Assembly (NCBI GenBank): GCA_937910255.1
Contig: CALEOQ010000086.1
Span: forward strand, 1-7,433
Direction: 5' to 3'
DNA from: an uncultured Caulobacteraceae bacterium
GTDB lineage: Bacteria > Pseudomonadota > Alphaproteobacteria > Caulobacterales > Caulobacteraceae
Length of the DNA stretch: 7,433 nucleotides
Position numbers and translations under genes: made by a program. Positions 5,753-7,433 of the stretch are shown piece by piece (within the stretch, counting starts at the first letter, position 1; every line of letters begins with the position of its first letter). Below the pieces are notes generated by a model that did not search any database, was not told the DNA's origin, and worked only from the letters and a program-made list of their open reading frames with translations.

Positions 5753-6721
5753 CTAGATGCCGGCCCCGTTGTCGATGGCGCGCAGGGCGGCCTCGTGGGC
5801 CTCGGCCTCGGCGGTGATCCAGGCGACGAACGCCTTGACCTGCGGCAGCCGGCCCTTGGCCTTGGGATGGACGAGGTAATAGGCGAAGTCCACCGCCGTG
5901 GCGATCTGTAATGGCGCCACCAGGCGGCCGGCCTCCATGTCGGCCTGGGCCAGGGTGCGCTTGGCGAGCGCCACGCCGCGGCCGTTGACGGCGGCCTCGA
6001 TCACCAGGCTCGACTGATTGAAGCGAGGGCCCCGGGAGCCGTCCACCGTCTTCAGGCCCCGGGCGGCCAGCCACATGGCCCAGTCCGGGCAGGAGGCGTC
6101 CAGCTCGGCCGAGCCGTCGTGCAGCAGGATGTGGTTCACGAGGTCGGCGGGGTCGTTCAGGGGGGTGCGCGCCAGGAGTTCAGGACTGGCCACCGCCAGC
6201 ACGGTCTCGCTCATCAGCGAGGTGACCTCGAGGCCGGGATAGCGCCCTGAACCATAGCGGATGGCCAAGTCCACCTCGCCGGCGCCCAGGTCCACCAGCT
6301 CCATGCCGGCCGACAGCCAGACGTCGACCTGCGGATGGGCCTCCTCGAACTTGCCCAGGCGGGGCACCAGCCATTTGGCGGCGAAGGAGGGGGCGGCCGT
6401 GATCGTCAGGCGGCGGCCGTCCACCGGCGCGGTGAGCAGGGAGGCGGCCTCGGCCAGACGGTCAAAGGCCTCGCGCAGGGCGGGCAGGGCGGTCTGGGCG
6501 GCGTCGGTCAGCAGCAGGCCCTTGGGCGTGCGCTTGAAGAGCGCTGCGCCCACATAGTCCTCGAGATTCTGGATCTGCTGGCTGACGGCGCCGGGGGTCA
6601 CCGAGAGCTCCTCGGCGGCGCGGCTGAAATTCAGGTGGCGCGCAGCGGCCTCGAAGGCGCGCAGGGCGTTCAGCGGCGGCAGGCGGCGGCGGTCGCCTGT
6701 CCGTTCGGCCTGTCGTTCCAT
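5753..6721 (-). CDS. LysR-family transcriptional regulator, GcvA-like
   Basis: This 322-residue DNA-binding regulator starts at ATG 6721, with AGGAAA four bases upstream. The longer open frame to 6862 has no such site and would cross the divergent promoter region. The N-terminal winged helix-turn-helix (about 15-74) begins LPPLNALRAFEAAARHLNFSRAAEEL and continues VTPGAVSQQIQNLEDYVG. The effector-binding domain (about 103-305) has GEVDLAIRYGSGRYPGLEV (148-166) and VIEAAVNGRGVALAKRTL (240-257), both typical of the GcvA subgroup. The effector is unknown. LysR proteins commonly control a divergent neighbour, which here is the uroporphyrinogen methyltransferase gene. The chorismate mutase gene follows on the same strand. 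True GcvA control of glycine cleavage is not implied, because no gcv genes are present. Confidence 0.92.
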   Translation of the reverse strand: MERQAERTGDRRRLPPLNALRAFEAAARHLNFSRAAEELSVTPGAVSQQIQNLEDYVGAALFKRTPKGLLLTDAAQTALPALREAFDRLAEAASLLTAPVDGRRLTITAAPSFAAKWLVPRLGKFEEAHPQVDVWLSAGMELVDLGAGEVDLAIRYGSGRYPGLEVTSLMSETVLAVASPELLARTPLNDPADLVNHILLHDGSAELDASCPDWAMWLAARGLKTVDGSRGPRFNQSSLVIEAAVNGRGVALAKRTLAQADMEAGRLVAPLQIATAVDFAYYLVHPKAKGRLPQVKAFVAWITAEAEAHEAALRAIDNGAGI

Positions 6722-6894
6722 GAGTTTTCCTGAACCCCCGGGCAGAACTCCTTGGGTTGCGAAGTGGGGTGGTTTTCCCCAGTTTGCAAGCATCCGGCGA
6801 TGTATCGGCCCTTTTCGTCGGCGGATGGAAGCGGGGCGGGCCAAGGTCCGCCCCGCCGCCATTCCAGGGCAAGCGTATTAGAGAAGCTAAACCC
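6722..6894. promoter_or_regulatory. Divergent control region between the LysR gene and the methyltransferase gene
   Basis: This 173-base non-coding stretch must hold the start signals for both genes. It contains a TGGGG/CCCCA inverted repeat (6765-6769 and 6777-6781), a CGAT-GT-ATCG dyad (6798-6807) and a strong GC hairpin (6831-6856). TTGCAA at 6784-6789 could be a -35 element, but no good -10 follows at the right distance. I could not choose a LysR box with confidence. Confidence 0.45.
6831..6856 (+). repeat. Perfect 9-bp inverted repeat in the methyltransferase leader
   Basis: GCGGGGCGG (6831-6839) and CCGCCCCGC (6848-6856) are exact reverse complements around an eight-base loop. The hairpin ends 38 bases before the ATG at 6895. 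No T-tract follows, so it is not an obvious terminator. It could be a leader structure, an operator, or the product of GC-rich composition. Confidence 0.45.
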
Positions 6895-7299
6895 ATGGCT
6901 CCTGGCGAGCGACAATCGAAGCGGAACGACCGGCTGGTGGTCCTGGATGGCGTGAGCGCGCGTCCGGCCGGCCAGGTCTGGCTGGTGGGCGCAGGTCCCG
7001 GCGATCCGGAGCTGTTGACGCTCAAGGCGCTGAAGGCGCTGCAGGGCGCCGACGTGGTGGTCCATGACGGCCTGGTGTCGGATGAAATCCTCGACCTGGC
7101 GCCGGCCGCCGCCCAGCGGATCAGCGTGGCCAAGCGCAAGTCGCGCCACTCCTACGCCCAGGATGAGATCAACAGGATGCTGGTCGCCTTCGCCCTGCAG
7201 GGCCTGAAGGTGGTGCGTCTGAAGGGGGGAGATCCCTTCATCTTCGGCCGCGGCGGCGAAGAGCTCGAGGCTTGCCGCGAGGCCGGCGTGGACTGCGTG
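6895..7299 (+). CDS. cobA: Uroporphyrinogen-III C-methyltransferase (SUMT), 3' half missing
   Basis: The first 135 residues of a SAM-dependent enzyme that methylates uroporphyrinogen III at C2 and C7 to give precorrin-2, feeding siroheme and possibly cobalamin. The two family signatures are present: VGAGPGDPELLTLKA (31-45) and RLKGGDPFIFGRGGEE (108-123). Full-length SUMT proteins are about 250-280 residues, so roughly half is missing. About 27 residues precede the catalytic fold, too few for the CysG-type dehydrogenase/ferrochelatase domain, so this is a stand-alone SUMT. The start is ATG 6895, with GAGAAG eight bases upstream. The frame continues to TAA at 7357-7359, but residues after Val135 are translated sequencing adapter. 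The truncation is therefore technical and not a real pseudogene. The symbol is the family name; siroheme-dedicated copies are sometimes called cysG or sumT. Confidence 0.9.
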
Positions 7300-7357
7300 A
7301 GATCAGAAGAGCGTCGGGTAGGGAAAGAGGGTAGATCTCGGTGGTCGCCGTATCATT
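7300..7357. other. Illumina TruSeq-type adapter read-through (non-genomic)
   Basis: Beginning with AGATCAGAAGAGC, this 58-base stretch matches the reverse complement of the standard Illumina universal adapter at 55 positions by my hand alignment. It differs at 7305 (G to A), 7317 (T to G) and 7330 (T to G). Its translation includes EERRVGKEGRSRWSPYH, a well-known artefact peptide in draft genomes. The reverse frame gives the equally familiar NDTATTEIY peptide. It is assembly contamination, not biology. Confidence 0.97.
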
Positions 7358-7433
7358 AAAAAAAAAACCACATACCGTCACAGACGACCACACAGGCCTC
7401 AGCGTCGACACCCTCACCCTCTCCCTTCCCACC
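7358..7433. other. Post-adapter tail: A-run and low-complexity read end (non-genomic)
   Basis: Ten As (7358-7367) directly follow the adapter end, as happens when sequencing runs off the end of the library molecule. The remaining 66 bases are rich in C and A, ending in runs such as CACCCTCACCCTCTCCC, and do not continue the methyltransferase frame. I see no gene. It should be trimmed with the adapter. Confidence 0.88.

Noticed and set aside
6722..6862. N-terminal extension of the LysR protein to 6862
   Set aside because: LysR proteins begin close to the helix-turn-helix, and the ATG at 6721 has a good AGGAAA site. The extension covers the divergent control region.
6895..7359. Reading the SUMT gene as a complete 154-residue protein with a novel basic C-terminus
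   Set aside because: The last 19 residues come from adapter sequence. The true gene continues beyond the contig.
7238..7432. Reverse-strand frame at the right end containing FFFNDTATTEIY
   Set aside because: This peptide is a translated Illumina adapter and is a familiar contaminant in protein databases.

Overview
The window is high-GC, densely packed bacterial DNA. It most resembles an alphaproteobacterium of the Caulobacterales type (Caulobacter/Phenylobacterium-like). The grounds are a CtrA-like half-site pair, a probable TonB-receptor C-terminus, a MASE1 hybrid kinase beside a free HPt protein, a GcvA-like LysR regulator, TTG starts and strong GC bias. The genus is inference. It appears to be the end of a draft contig: from about base 7300 the sequence is no longer genomic but Illumina adapter read-through plus low-quality tail.

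Layout. Bases 1-36 hold the last codons of a probable outer-membrane beta-barrel/TonB-dependent receptor, followed by a strong hairpin (51-90). Bases 156-1001 (+) encode a single-domain bacterial voltage-gated sodium channel with the selectivity filter TLESWSM. Converging on it, 1014-2555 (-) encodes a TPR protein with a C-terminal glycosyltransferase-like domain. A 130-base divergent promoter region (2556-2685) carries a CtrA-like TTAA-N7-TTGA element. It leads into a hybrid histidine kinase with a MASE1 membrane sensor and a receiver (2686-4758, +). A stand-alone HPt phosphotransfer protein (4769-5125, -) converges on the kinase.

Next come a tRNA-Lys(CTT) gene (5215-5290, +) with a recognisable promoter, a small AroQ/PchB-like chorismate mutase (5360-5701, -) and a GcvA-like LysR regulator (5753-6721, -). 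Divergent from the regulator is the first half of a SAM-dependent uroporphyrinogen-III C-methyltransferase gene (6895-7299, +), cut off by the adapter.

How the genes relate. The hybrid kinase ends in a receiver and has no HPt domain, and its convergent neighbour is a bare HPt, so the two could form part of a phosphorelay. The LysR gene may share its control region with the methyltransferase, and may be co-transcribed with the chorismate mutase. The remaining genes look like unrelated housekeeping or physiological genes. I found no mobile element, CRISPR array or convincing new multi-gene system. The best-supported unusual observation is the adapter contamination at the right end.
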